A stretch of DNA of 13,518 nucleotides from Chersky-840 sp036511675. GTDB lineage: Bacteria > Actinomycetota > Acidimicrobiia > Acidimicrobiales > UBA8190. Below are positions 5,781 to 12,619 of the stretch, piece after piece. Each line of letters starts with the position of its first letter. Position 1 is the stretch's first letter. The notes under the pieces were generated by a model that ran no database searches, was not told the origin of the DNA, and saw only the letters and a program-made list of their open reading frames with translations. The position numbers and the translations under genes were made by a program. The DNA lies in contig DATCBU010000130.1 in NCBI GenBank assembly GCA_036511675.1, positions 1 to 13,518 of the forward strand, read 5' to 3'.

Positions 5781-6701
5781 ATGGCCGATATCCGAGACGG
5801 CGGGACGGCCGACCAGCCGTTGCGGCCGATGGTGCCGGCCGGGCGGGTCACCACGCCCGACGGCGTGGGGATCACCTACTACGACCTCGGTGGGAACGGG
5901 CCACCACTGCTTCTCTGCCATGCCACCGGTTTCTGTGGCCCCGTCCTCGCTCCGCTGGCGTCCCACCTGCGTGCCCGCTTCCATTGCATCGCAGTGGACG
6001 GGCGCGCCCACGGGGCTTCGGACCCACCCCCGGGCGACGACTTCGACTGGCACGGCTTCGCCGCCGATGTGCTCGCCGTGGTCGATCATCTGGGGCTGGA
6101 GCGTCCCTTCGGGTTCGGGCATTCGTGCGGGGGCGCGGCCCTGCTCCTCGCCGAGGAGTCCCGACCGCGCACCTTCGCGGCGCTGTATTGCTTCGAGCCT
6201 GTGATCTATCCCGGTGACGAGCCCCTGGATCCGTCGTACGAGGGGAACCCCCTGGCCGCCGGGGCCCTCCGACGGCGCCAGACATTCGCCTCGCGTGCCG
6301 ACGCCATCGCCAACTTCGCCGGGAAGGCGCCGTTCGACCGCCTCGATCCGGCCGCCCTGGGCGCCTACGTCGACAATGGCTTCGCACCCCTCGACGAGGG
6401 TGGGATCGGGCTGCGGTGCCGTCCCGAGCACGAGGCCCAGGTCTACGCACATGCCTTTTCCCACGATGCCTACGCTCGCCTGCCCGAGGTGCGGTGCCCG
6501 GTGACCCTGGCGTGCGGTGCCGACACCGGGAGCGACGGGTTCGGTCCGGACCTGCTGGGCGCATTCGCCCAGCGTCTGGCGACCTCGACGACGATGGTGC
6601 TCCCGGGCCTGGGGCACTTCGGGCCGATCGAGGACCCGGATGCGGTGGCGGCCTCGGTGCTGGACTCCTGGTCCCCCACTCCTGACACAACCGGGGCGTA
6701 G
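5781..6701 (+). CDS. Alpha/beta hydrolase
   Basis: This 306-residue protein has the alpha/beta-hydrolase fold. An N-terminal strand pair leads to LLLCHATGF (43-51), whose His46 region forms the oxyanion hole. VDGRAHGAS (72-80) is the usual strand and turn. The nucleophile elbow is Gly113-His-Ser115-Cys-Gly117, with Ser115 as nucleophile. A helical cap spans about 150-230. GLGHFGPIED (276-285) supplies the catalytic His279; the acid is probably Asp248 in ACGADTG or Glu139 in CFEP. The substrate cannot be predicted: esterases, lactonases and C-C hydrolases share this pattern. No signal peptide is seen. ATG 5781 is fixed by the TATCGT promoter; an in-frame GTG at 5760 lies upstream of that promoter. 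Its TAG stop is part of the next gene's promoter hexamer. Confidence 0.85.
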   Translation: MADIRDGGTADQPLRPMVPAGRVTTPDGVGITYYDLGGNGPPLLLCHATGFCGPVLAPLASHLRARFHCIAVDGRAHGASDPPPGDDFDWHGFAADVLAVVDHLGLERPFGFGHSCGGAALLLAEESRPRTFAALYCFEPVIYPGDEPLDPSYEGNPLAAGALRRRQTFASRADAIANFAGKAPFDRLDPAALGAYVDNGFAPLDEGGIGLRCRPEHEAQVYAHAFSHDAYARLPEVRCPVTLACGADTGSDGFGPDLLGAFAQRLATSTTMVLPGLGHFGPIEDPDAVAASVLDSWSPTPDTTGA

Positions 6702-6704
6702 CCT
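6699..6704 (+). promoter_or_regulatory. -10 hexamer TAGCCT, leaderless start, sharing bases with a stop codon
   Basis: TAGCCT is followed by 8 bases and then ATG 6713. Its first three bases are the TAG stop codon of the alpha/beta hydrolase gene, so the promoter begins inside the preceding coding region. Confidence 0.55.
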
Positions 6705-6712
6705 TCGCCTCG

Positions 6713-7546
6713 ATGGCCCTCGCACTCCCCCGATCCCTCTCCCCCTCCAAGCTGAGCGCCTTCAAGGACTGCCCGCTCGCTTTCCGCTTTTCCGCCATCG
6801 ACCGGCTGCCCGAGGCCTCCGCGCCCCATCTGGTCAAGGGCACCCTCGTGCACAGCGCCCTCGAGCGGCTGTTCTGGGACCACCCTCGCGGCGAGCGAAC
6901 TCCCGACGCTGCGCATCACGCCCTCGAGTCGGCGTGGCTCGATCTCCAGGACGACCCCGACCTCGCCAGCCTGGAGCTGACCGAGGCAGATCGCCACGCC
7001 TTCGTGGCCGACGCCGGGTCGCTCGTGGACGGCTATCTCCGTCTCGAGGACCCCGACGCCGTCGGCGCCGTTGGCGTCGAGCTGACCCTCGAAGCCGATG
7101 TGGCCGGGTTGCGGCTGCGGGGCATCATCGACCGCCTCGACCTCACCCCCGACGGCGAGCTCGAGGTCGTCGACTACAAGACCGGCCGCGTCCCGTCGGT
7201 AAATCAGGAGCAGCAACGACTGGGTGGTGTGCAGTTCTACGCACTGTTGTGCGAGCAGGTCCTCGGCCGCCGGCCGAGCCGCGTCCGACTGATGTACCTG
7301 CGCGAGCCCCTCGTCATCGAGGCCGTGCCGTCCGAACAGGCCGTGCGCGGCACCCGGCAACGGACCTCGGCGGTGTGGTCGGCCATCGAACGGGCGTGTG
7401 AGCACGAGGATTTCCGGCCCCGGCCCTCCGCACTGTGCAAATGGTGCAGCTTCCGTTCCCTGTGCCCCATCTACGGGGGTGACCCGGCGCGAGCATCGGA
7501 GTTCACCGGGCCGAGCCCGGCTTCACCCGTGGCCCAGGCCGGCTGA
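6713..7546 (+). CDS. RecB-family PD-(D/E)xK nuclease with probable 4Fe-4S cluster
   Basis: This 277-residue stand-alone nuclease resembles the RecB C-terminal/Cas4/AddB nuclease domain. It opens with SLSPSKLSAFKDCPLAFRF; Cys20 is the first cluster ligand. GTLVHSALE (43-51) gives the metal-binding His47. GVEL (121-124), GIIDRLDL (137-144, Asp140) and VVDYKTG (152-158, Asp154 and Lys156) form the catalytic core, and QFYALL (174-179) is motif QxxxY. The last three cysteines, Cys242, Cys245 and Cys251 in CKWCSFRSLC, complete the four-cysteine Fe-S signature. All catalytic residues appear intact. There is no helicase domain and no Cas1, Cas2 or CRISPR array nearby, so this is more likely a DNA-repair nuclease than Cas4. 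The partner is unknown. Confidence 0.9.
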   Translation: MALALPRSLSPSKLSAFKDCPLAFRFSAIDRLPEASAPHLVKGTLVHSALERLFWDHPRGERTPDAAHHALESAWLDLQDDPDLASLELTEADRHAFVADAGSLVDGYLRLEDPDAVGAVGVELTLEADVAGLRLRGIIDRLDLTPDGELEVVDYKTGRVPSVNQEQQRLGGVQFYALLCEQVLGRRPSRVRLMYLREPLVIEAVPSEQAVRGTRQRTSAVWSAIERACEHEDFRPRPSALCKWCSFRSLCPIYGGDPARASEFTGPSPASPVAQAG

Positions 7547-7584
7547 CACCTCCGGCGTTGCCACGACACCGACGTCGGCGCCGG

Positions 7585-7590
7585 TAGCCT
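7585..7590 (+). promoter_or_regulatory. -10 hexamer TAGCCT, leaderless start
   Basis: TAGCCT is followed by 6 bases and then GTG 7597. A 10-bp palindrome, CCGACGTCGG (7569-7578), lies in the spacer just upstream and might be an operator. Confidence 0.55.
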
Positions 7591-7596
7591 GCGTCG

Positions 7597-8166
7597 GTGT
7601 TGCCAGACATCGTCGACCGTTTCGATCGGGTGGTCGACGATGTGGTGGCGCCCCTGCGGGGACGGCCCCTCGTCGACGCCACCGCCTACGCCGCCTCGGC
7701 GCTGGGCGACCACGGCCTCGTCTGGTTCCTCACCGGCGTCGCTCGGGGCCGTCGACCCGGACCGAGGCGCGCCACCGCCATCCGCGCCGTGGTCTTCTCG
7801 GGCGTGGTCACGCCCATGGTGAACAGCACCCTCAAATCCCTCGTGGGCAGGGGGCGCCCGGAACACCACGAGCCTCGTCCCCTCCCCGTCCGCATCCCGA
7901 GCACGGCGAGCTTTCCCTCCGGCCACACACTGGCGGCATGGTGCGCCGCCACCCTTCTGGCCGAGAACGACCCCCTGGCGGCCTCCTACTACGCCATGGC
8001 CGGGGCGATCTCGTTCAGCCGGCTCCATGTCGGGCTCCACCACGCCACCGATGTGGTGGCGGGGTCCCTCGTGGGCGTGGCTCTGGGGCTCCTGGGGCGG
8101 GTGGTGCTGCCGGTCGGGGGGCCGACCATGCGCCGGATGGAATGTGTCAAGGCCTCGAAGCGTTGA
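7597..8166 (+). CDS. PAP2-family phosphatase
   Basis: This 189-residue protein carries all three motifs of the type 2 phosphatidic acid phosphatase superfamily: K-x6-RP (Lys80 to Pro88), PSGH (107-110) and SR-x5-H-x3-D (Ser141, Arg142, His148, Asp152). His110 and His148 are the expected catalytic pair. Hydrophobic stretches at about 61-77, 111-122, 130-140 and 153-172 suggest an integral membrane protein, though they are short. Such enzymes dephosphorylate lipid phosphates, for example undecaprenyl pyrophosphate or phosphatidic acid. The GTG start is fixed by TAGCCT six bases upstream. The DsbA-like gene follows after 7 bases and is probably in the same transcript. Confidence 0.87.
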   Translation: MLPDIVDRFDRVVDDVVAPLRGRPLVDATAYAASALGDHGLVWFLTGVARGRRPGPRRATAIRAVVFSGVVTPMVNSTLKSLVGRGRPEHHEPRPLPVRIPSTASFPSGHTLAAWCAATLLAENDPLAASYYAMAGAISFSRLHVGLHHATDVVAGSLVGVALGLLGRVVLPVGGPTMRRMECVKASKR

Positions 8167-8173
8167 CAAGAGC

Positions 8174-8779
8174 GTGAGCAAGACGACGTTCTCGGTCACC
8201 TACGACTACCGCTGCCCGTTCGCCCGCAACGCCCACGAACACCTGGTGGTCGCCCTGCGGGGAGGAGCACCCTGGGACGTCGAATTCGTCCCCTTCTCGC
8301 TCTCGCAGACCCACGTGGAAGAAGGCGCCACCGCCGTCTGGGACGACCCCGCCAAGGCGCGCGACCTCCTTGCCACCGAGGTCGGCCTGGTGGTGCGCGA
8401 CACCTTCCCCGATCACTTCTTCGACGTCCACCTGGGGCTGTTCGCAGCTCGACACGACCGCAGCCTCGACCTGCGCGACGAGTCGGTGATCCACGACGTG
8501 CTTGGCTCCGCCGGCGTCGACGCCGACGAGGTCTTCGCCACCGTGGCCCAGGGCGGTCCCCGCGACGCCTACCGCAAGGCGCACGAGGCCGCCGTGACCG
8601 GGCATCAGGTTTTCGGCGTGCCGACCTTCGTCGTCGGCGACAGCGCCGCCTTCGTGCGCCTCATGACCCGGCCCGGCGCCGACACGTCCACGGCCCGATC
8701 GACGATCGAGGGGATCCTGGCCCTGTTCGACGAGCACCCCGAGCTCAACGAGTTCAAGTACACCAGCATCGATCGCTGA
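8174..8779 (+). CDS. DsbA/FrnE-like thioredoxin-fold protein with a single active-site cysteine
   Basis: This 201-residue protein has the DsbA layout: a first strand SVTYDYRCPFARN (7-19), an inserted helical domain (about 60-140), and the cis-proline loop GVPTFVVGD (148-156) with Pro150. The usual C-x-x-C is Cys-Pro-Phe-Ala (14-17), so the resolving cysteine is absent. This resembles the FrnE and 2-hydroxychromene-2-carboxylate isomerase branch, some of which work through glutathione or mycothiol rather than an intramolecular disulfide. No signal peptide is seen, so it is probably cytoplasmic. GTG 8174 starts 7 bases after the PAP2 stop and gives the usual short N terminus. It is the last gene of this plus-strand run. 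Confidence 0.85.
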   Translation: MSKTTFSVTYDYRCPFARNAHEHLVVALRGGAPWDVEFVPFSLSQTHVEEGATAVWDDPAKARDLLATEVGLVVRDTFPDHFFDVHLGLFAARHDRSLDLRDESVIHDVLGSAGVDADEVFATVAQGGPRDAYRKAHEAAVTGHQVFGVPTFVVGDSAAFVRLMTRPGADTSTARSTIEGILALFDEHPELNEFKYTSIDR

Positions 8780-8781
8780 AC

Positions 8782-8845
8782 CGTCAGTTCGAGGCGGCGT
8801 CAGTTCGAGGTGGTGGCAGTTCGAGGCGGCGTCAGTTCGAGGCGG
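8782..8845. repeat. Four tandem copies of a 16-bp unit at a gene end
   Basis: Copies lie at 8782-8797, 8798-8813, 8814-8829 and 8830-8845. Copies 1 and 4 are identical (CGTCAGTTCGAGGCGG); copy 2 has one change and copy 3 two or three. Copy 4 contains the stop codon of the minus-strand LLM gene, so the array is a duplication of that gene's last codons into the 52-base gap behind it. Copy 1 is 48 bases from copy 4, so its TGA is in frame as a second stop. Confidence 0.9.
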
Positions 8846-9746
8846 TAGCCAGGGCTCCCAGCAGCGTCTGCGCGCGCGCCACCTCGCTGGGGGAGCCGTA
8901 CACGGCCCCCGAGAATTCGGTCGCACCACCATCGGCCAGACGTCGGATCTGTGCGGTGACCTCTTCCTCGTTGCCGACTACGGCAACCTGCGCAGGGCCC
9001 GCCGCGCCTTCTCGGTCCAACATGGCGCGGTACGAGGGAAGCTGTCCGTACATGGCGAAGATCTTGTCGGCGCGGGCCCGGGCGGCATCGGGGTCATCGG
9101 TCACACACACCGGGAGGGTGACCACCACCTGGGGGGCGGGCCGGCCCGCGGCCGACGCCGCTGCGGTGATGGCGGGCACGATGTGCTGCTCGACGGTGGC
9201 AGGGCCCACCATCCAGGTGACGGTCCCGTCGGCGAGCTCACCGGCCAGGCGCAGCATGGTCGGACCGAGCGCGGCGACCAGCACCGGTGGAGGCGGGGTC
9301 GGCACCACGTCCAGAGGCCCGAAGGTGTTGGTCCGGATCACCTCGCCGTTGAACGACACCTGCTCACCGTGCAGCAGGGGCACGAGGACCGACAGGTACT
9401 CCTTCATGTACCGGGCGGGCTTGTCGAAGGAGTAGCCCCAGACCCCTTCCACCACCACTTGGTGCGACAGGCCGATGCCCAGCACGAGGCGCCCACCACT
9501 GGCGGCCTGCACGGTCAGAGCCTGCTCGGCCAGCATCATGGGGTGACGCGGGTGGATCGGGATCACCGCCGTGCCCAGTTCGACGCCCGGGACCTCGCGC
9601 CCCACCGCGGCCAGGACGGTGAGCGTGTCCCATCCGAAGATCTGCGACGACCACAACGAGACCGCTCCCGTCGAGGCCAGGACGCGGGCCCGCGCCACGA
9701 TCTCGTCGATCGACCCGCCCATCTCCAGGCCCAAACCGATGCGCAT
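8832..9746 (-). CDS. LLM-class F420-dependent oxidoreductase
   Basis: This 304-residue protein matches the luciferase-like monooxygenase fold, close to the mycobacterial MSMEG_4879 group of F420-dependent oxidoreductases. Visible marks are MRIGLGLEMGGS at the start, the SLWSSQIFGWDTLTVLAAVG block (30-49), PRHPMMLAEQALTVQAASGGRL (66-87), and LGIGLSHQ (88-96), all conserved in the group. F420H2 would supply a hydride to an unknown substrate; family members act on aldehydes, imines and quinones. Cofactor choice (F420 over FMN) is inferred from family resemblance. The ATG has GGGAG four bases upstream. It diverges from the methyltransferase gene with a 100-base gap. Its last codons are duplicated in the tandem array. 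Confidence 0.88.
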   Translation of the reverse strand: MRIGLGLEMGGSIDEIVARARVLASTGAVSLWSSQIFGWDTLTVLAAVGREVPGVELGTAVIPIHPRHPMMLAEQALTVQAASGGRLVLGIGLSHQVVVEGVWGYSFDKPARYMKEYLSVLVPLLHGEQVSFNGEVIRTNTFGPLDVVPTPPPPVLVAALGPTMLRLAGELADGTVTWMVGPATVEQHIVPAITAAASAAGRPAPQVVVTLPVCVTDDPDAARARADKIFAMYGQLPSYRAMLDREGAAGPAQVAVVGNEEEVTAQIRRLADGGATEFSGAVYGSPSEVARAQTLLGALATASN

Positions 9747-9833
9747 GGCGCTCCCTCGTGTCGTGGCGGCGCACCGGGGTAGGCCCGGTGTGGATCGGCG
9801 TCAATTCCGCCTCGTAAGGACCCATCGTGCCAG

Positions 9834-9839
9834 TACCGT
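9834..9839 (+). promoter_or_regulatory. -10 hexamer TACCGT, leaderless start
   Basis: TACCGT is followed by 7 bases and then GTG 9847, with no Shine-Dalgarno sequence. It lies in the divergent gap with the LLM gene. Confidence 0.5.
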
Positions 9840-9846
9840 TGTCCAG

Positions 9847-10410
9847 GTGCCTCTTCGCGGAGACGAGTACGACGCCCGGTTCGCCCGGTTCGAGGCGGAG
9901 GGGCTCTACCTCCATGGCGAGGCTGACCTCGTGGCCGGTCTCCTCGGTGCGCCTCCCGCCCGGGTCCTCGACGCCGGATGCGGCACGGGCCGGGTCGCCA
10001 TCGAGCTGGCGCGCCGCGGCTACGACACGGTGGGAATCGACGTGGAACAGTCCATGCTCGACGCCGCCCGGGCCAAGGCGCGGGGCTTGGAGTGGATTCT
10101 CGGTGACCTTGCCAGCGCGGACCTCCCCGACAGCCACTTCGACCTCGTGGTGGCGGCCGGCAACGTGATGATCTTCCTGGAGCTCGGCACCGAGGCGGCG
10201 GTGGTCTCCAACCTGGCCCGGACGGCCGGGCCCGGGGGGCTCGTGGTGGCCGGCTTCCAGATCGGGAGGCAGCTCGCCCTCGAGCGGTACGACGCGCTGG
10301 GCGCCGCGGCCGGGCTCGAGCTCGTGCACCGCTGGGCCACCTGGGAGCAGACGCCGTACACCGGCGGGGACTACGCCGTCTCCGTGCACCGCCGCCGGGA
10401 GGACTCGTGA
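9847..10410 (+). CDS. Class I SAM-dependent methyltransferase
   Basis: This 187-residue protein has the Rossmann methyltransferase fold. Motif I is DAGCGTGR (42-49). Asp65 in VGIDVE would bind the ribose of S-adenosylmethionine, Asp87 in LGDLA is near the adenine, and FDLVVAAGNV (98-107) is motif IV. GPGGLVVAGF (128-137) is a later strand. The N-terminal part (1-30) is a short helical lid; RFARFEAEGL resembles small methyltransferases of the UbiE/type 11 group. The substrate is unknown. Start GTG 9847 is fixed by TACCGT 7 bases before. Its stop overlaps the next start as GTGA, so the pair is translationally coupled. Confidence 0.88.
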   Translation: MPLRGDEYDARFARFEAEGLYLHGEADLVAGLLGAPPARVLDAGCGTGRVAIELARRGYDTVGIDVEQSMLDAARAKARGLEWILGDLASADLPDSHFDLVVAAGNVMIFLELGTEAAVVSNLARTAGPGGLVVAGFQIGRQLALERYDALGAAAGLELVHRWATWEQTPYTGGDYAVSVHRRREDS

Positions 10411-10910
10411 GCGGGTACAGCCCCCCGGTCTCGGCGCCCGTGCACGAAGCCGTGATGCCCCTTGCCTTTCTCCTCGGGCGGTGGGCGGGTGAGGGCGAGG
10501 GCTCGTACCCCACCATCGAGCCCTTCCTCTACGGCGAGGAGATCACCCTGTCGCACGTGGGCAAGCCCTTCCTCGCCTATGCGCAGCGCACCTGGCGTCT
10601 CGACGACGGCCGTCCCCTGCACGCAGAGACCGGCTACTGGCGCTGTCCCTCGCCCACCCATGTAGAGGTGGTGCTGTCGCATCCCACCGGGGTGGTGGAG
10701 GTCAGCGAAGGCTCTCTGCGGTCGACGTCTGTGGTGCTGTCGTCGACGGCGATCGCCCGCACCGCCACGGCCAAGGAGATCACCGCCATCGCCCGGCGCA
10801 TCGACGTGGAGGGCGATCAGCTCGTCTACCACCTCGACATGGCGGCGGTGGGCGTCGAGCTCTGTGGACATCTCCAGGCCACGCTCCATCGCGTCTCGGC
10901 GCCGTTGTGA
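10407..10910 (+). CDS. Nitrobindin (THAP4-like heme-binding beta barrel)
   Basis: This 167-residue protein looks like a nitrobindin, a ten-stranded barrel that binds heme b. The signature Gly24-x-Trp26-x-Gly28-x-Gly30 (GRWAGEG) opens the barrel. Later strands include FLAYAQRTW (55-63), LHAETGYWRC (71-80) and VEVVLSHPTG (86-95). The C-terminal strand GHLQATLHRV (154-163) contains His155, the expected proximal heme ligand of the family. Nitrobindins bind nitric oxide and can isomerise peroxynitrite; related actinobacterial proteins such as Rv2717c have similar length. The GTG start lies four bases after GGAGG (10398-10402), inside the end of the methyltransferase gene. Co-expression with the methyltransferase is likely; a functional link is not obvious. 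Confidence 0.87.
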   Translation: MSGYSPPVSAPVHEAVMPLAFLLGRWAGEGEGSYPTIEPFLYGEEITLSHVGKPFLAYAQRTWRLDDGRPLHAETGYWRCPSPTHVEVVLSHPTGVVEVSEGSLRSTSVVLSSTAIARTATAKEITAIARRIDVEGDQLVYHLDMAAVGVELCGHLQATLHRVSAPL

Positions 10911-10942
10911 GCAGAGCGGGGCGCGGGGGGTCCCTGGCCCGG

Positions 10943-10963
10943 GGTCGGATGTGAGCCCCGACC
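10943..10963 (+). terminator. Possible 6-bp stem-loop after the nitrobindin gene
   Basis: GGTCGG (10943-10948) pairs with CCGACC (10958-10963) around a 9-base loop, 32 bases after the stop. No T tract follows, so this is weak evidence in GC-rich DNA. Confidence 0.25.
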
Positions 10964-11033
10964 GCTGCGCAGAGCAGAATGTCACCGGCCGTGGCACCCA
11001 AGGTCGGGCCCGGCCCACGAAGACAGGAGTCCG

Positions 11034-11540
11034 ATGAAGACGGTTGGCGTGGTGATGGGAAGCGCGTCCGACGCGCCGGTGATGGAGGGCGCCATCGAGG
11101 CACTGCGCGAGTTCGGCGTCCCTGTCGAGGTCCGCGTGCTCTCGGCCCATCGCACGCCCGACGATGCCTTGCAGTTCGCCCGCGACGCCGCCGGGCGGGG
11201 GTTCGGGGTCCTGATCGCCGGGGCCGGCAAGGCCGCCCATCTCGCCGGCGTGTTGGCCGCGGTCACCTCCCTCCCGGTGATCGGGGTGCCGATCGCGTCG
11301 GGGGACCTCGGTGGGCTCGACGCCCTGCTGGCCATGGTGCAGATGCCGCCTGGCGTCCCCGTGGCCACGGTGGCGGTGGACGGCGCACGCAACGCGGGGC
11401 TTCTCGCCGTCCGCATGCTGGCGCTCTCCGACGACGGCTTGTCGGACGCCTACGAGAAGTTCCGAGACGGCATGGCAGCCAAGGTGCGAGCGGCCGACGA
11501 AGGGATCAGGGCGCGCTACGCCGAGGGCGGCGGCTCCTGA
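11034..11540 (+). CDS. purE: N5-carboxyaminoimidazole ribonucleotide mutase PurE (class I)
   Basis: PurE converts N5-CAIR to CAIR in purine biosynthesis, after PurK. The 168-residue protein matches class I: the phosphate loop GSASD (9-13), SAHRTPD (37-43) with catalytic His39, AGAGKAAHLAGV (62-73), PVIGVPI (81-87), and the strongly conserved GLDALLAMVQMPPGVPVATVA (94-114), followed by RNAGLLA (119-125). The start follows AGGAG (11025-11029) with a 4-base spacer, one of the few Shine-Dalgarno starts here. purK is not in the window. The last 25 bases overlap the end of the slipin gene on the other strand. Confidence 0.96.
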   Translation: MKTVGVVMGSASDAPVMEGAIEALREFGVPVEVRVLSAHRTPDDALQFARDAAGRGFGVLIAGAGKAAHLAGVLAAVTSLPVIGVPIASGDLGGLDALLAMVQMPPGVPVATVAVDGARNAGLLAVRMLALSDDGLSDAYEKFRDGMAAKVRAADEGIRARYAEGGGS

Positions 11541-12502
11541 CCCCATAGGTCCTCGGGAGACGAACTGGTTGATCCGGCTGATCCCCCGGGCGCCGACCGA
11601 GGACCGCCCGATCCGTCCGGACCACCCGACGCCGTGACCGCGGCCGGAGGCCGGGGTGGGGCGGGGGGGATGACGGCGACGGGTGGGACCGAGTCGCCGG
11701 CGGCACGACCGTGGGTGACGAACCCCGACAGCAACTCGATCGGGATCGGGAACACCAGGGTCGAGTTGTGTTCGCTGGCCACCTCGGCCAGGGTCTGGAG
11801 CGCCCGCAGCTGCATGGCTCCGGGAGACTCGTAGAGCTTGGCGGCGGCTTCGGACAGCTCCTTGCTCGCCTCGAGCTCACCGGTGGCGGCGATGACCTTG
11901 GCACGGCGTTCGCGCTCGGCCTCGGCTTGCCGTGCCATGGCCCGCAGCAATTGGGGGGGCAGCGTGATGTCGCGCAACTCGACCTGGCGCACCTCCACAC
12001 CCCAGTGCCCGGTGGAGGCGGCGATCACGGTGCGCAACTCGTTGTTGACGTCCTCGCGATGGGCGAGCAGGTTGTCGAGCTCGTGCCGGCCGATGATCGA
12101 GCGCAAGCTCGTCATGGCGATCCGTTGGCTGGCGAACCGGAAATTGTCCACCCCCAGCACGGCCTGGACGGGGTCGACGACTTGGAAGTACACGACGGCG
12201 TCGACCTGGATCGTGACATTGTCCTTGGTGATGACGGCCTGGGGCGGGATGTCGACCACCTCGACCCGCAGGGTGACCTTGACGAGGCGGTCCACGATCG
12301 GGAACCGGAAGATCACCCCCGGGCCCTTGGCCTCGGGTCGGACGTGTCCCAGACGGAAGAACACCGACCGTTCGTACTCGGTCACCACCTTGATCGCCGA
12401 CGACAAGAAGATGACGGCGAAGAACAACACCACGACGACGGCGACGATAACCCCGACGACCGCCCCCGACACCGCCAGGACCGGGCCGACGAGTGACTCC
12501 AT
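11516..12502 (-). CDS. Slipin/stomatin-like SPFH-domain membrane protein
   Basis: This 328-residue protein is a prokaryotic stomatin homologue (slipin). A long hydrophobic N terminus (about 5-37) anchors it. The SPFH domain (about 38-215) carries typical phrases: TEYERSVFFRLG (41-52), GPGVIFRFPIVDRL (60-73), PPQAVITKDNV (86-96), AVVYFQVVDP (102-111), SLRSIIGRHELD (132-143), and the alpha-helical AMARQAEAERERRAKVIAA (188-206), which would oligomerise. FPIPIELL (251-258) ends the conserved part. A Pro/Gly/Ser-rich tail (about 272-328) is unusual and looks disordered. Slipins organise membrane microdomains, often beside an NfeD protease, which is not seen here. ATG 12502 begins the normal N terminus; the frame continues upstream, but there it overlaps the epimerase gene and encodes nothing recognisable. 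Confidence 0.92.
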   Translation of the reverse strand: MESLVGPVLAVSGAVVGVIVAVVVVLFFAVIFLSSAIKVVTEYERSVFFRLGHVRPEAKGPGVIFRFPIVDRLVKVTLRVEVVDIPPQAVITKDNVTIQVDAVVYFQVVDPVQAVLGVDNFRFASQRIAMTSLRSIIGRHELDNLLAHREDVNNELRTVIAASTGHWGVEVRQVELRDITLPPQLLRAMARQAEAERERRAKVIAATGELEASKELSEAAAKLYESPGAMQLRALQTLAEVASEHNSTLVFPIPIELLSGFVTHGRAAGDSVPPVAVIPPAPPRPPAAVTASGGPDGSGGPRSAPGGSAGSTSSSPEDLWGQEPPPSA

Positions 12503-12544
12503 ACCCGAAGTCTCGCGCCCCGCGGCGCGCTTCGCTGGACGACC

Positions 12545-12550
12545 TAGCGT
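12545..12550 (+). promoter_or_regulatory. Possible -10 hexamer TAGCGT
   Basis: TAGCGT fits TAnnnT and lies 69 bases before the epimerase ATG, within the 117-base divergent gap with the slipin gene. Unlike the other hexamers, it would give a leader of about 60 bases. No -35 element is evident. Confidence 0.3.
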
Positions 12551-12619
12551 GGCTCGGGCAGGTGCCGAGGAACCGGGCCCTGGGCGTGGTCCGAAGCAAC
12601 GCCGGAACGGAGACCAGGC

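Noticed and set aside
5036..6217. A 393-codon plus-strand open frame opposite dedA.
   Set aside because: His/Gly/Asp-rich composition typical of antisense frames, no domain, and it overlaps well-supported genes on both strands.
5169..6725. A 518-codon minus-strand open frame opposite the hydrolase gene and part of dedA.
   Set aside because: It is antisense to two clear genes, very rich in Arg and Gly, and has no recognisable domain; such frames are common in GC-rich DNA.
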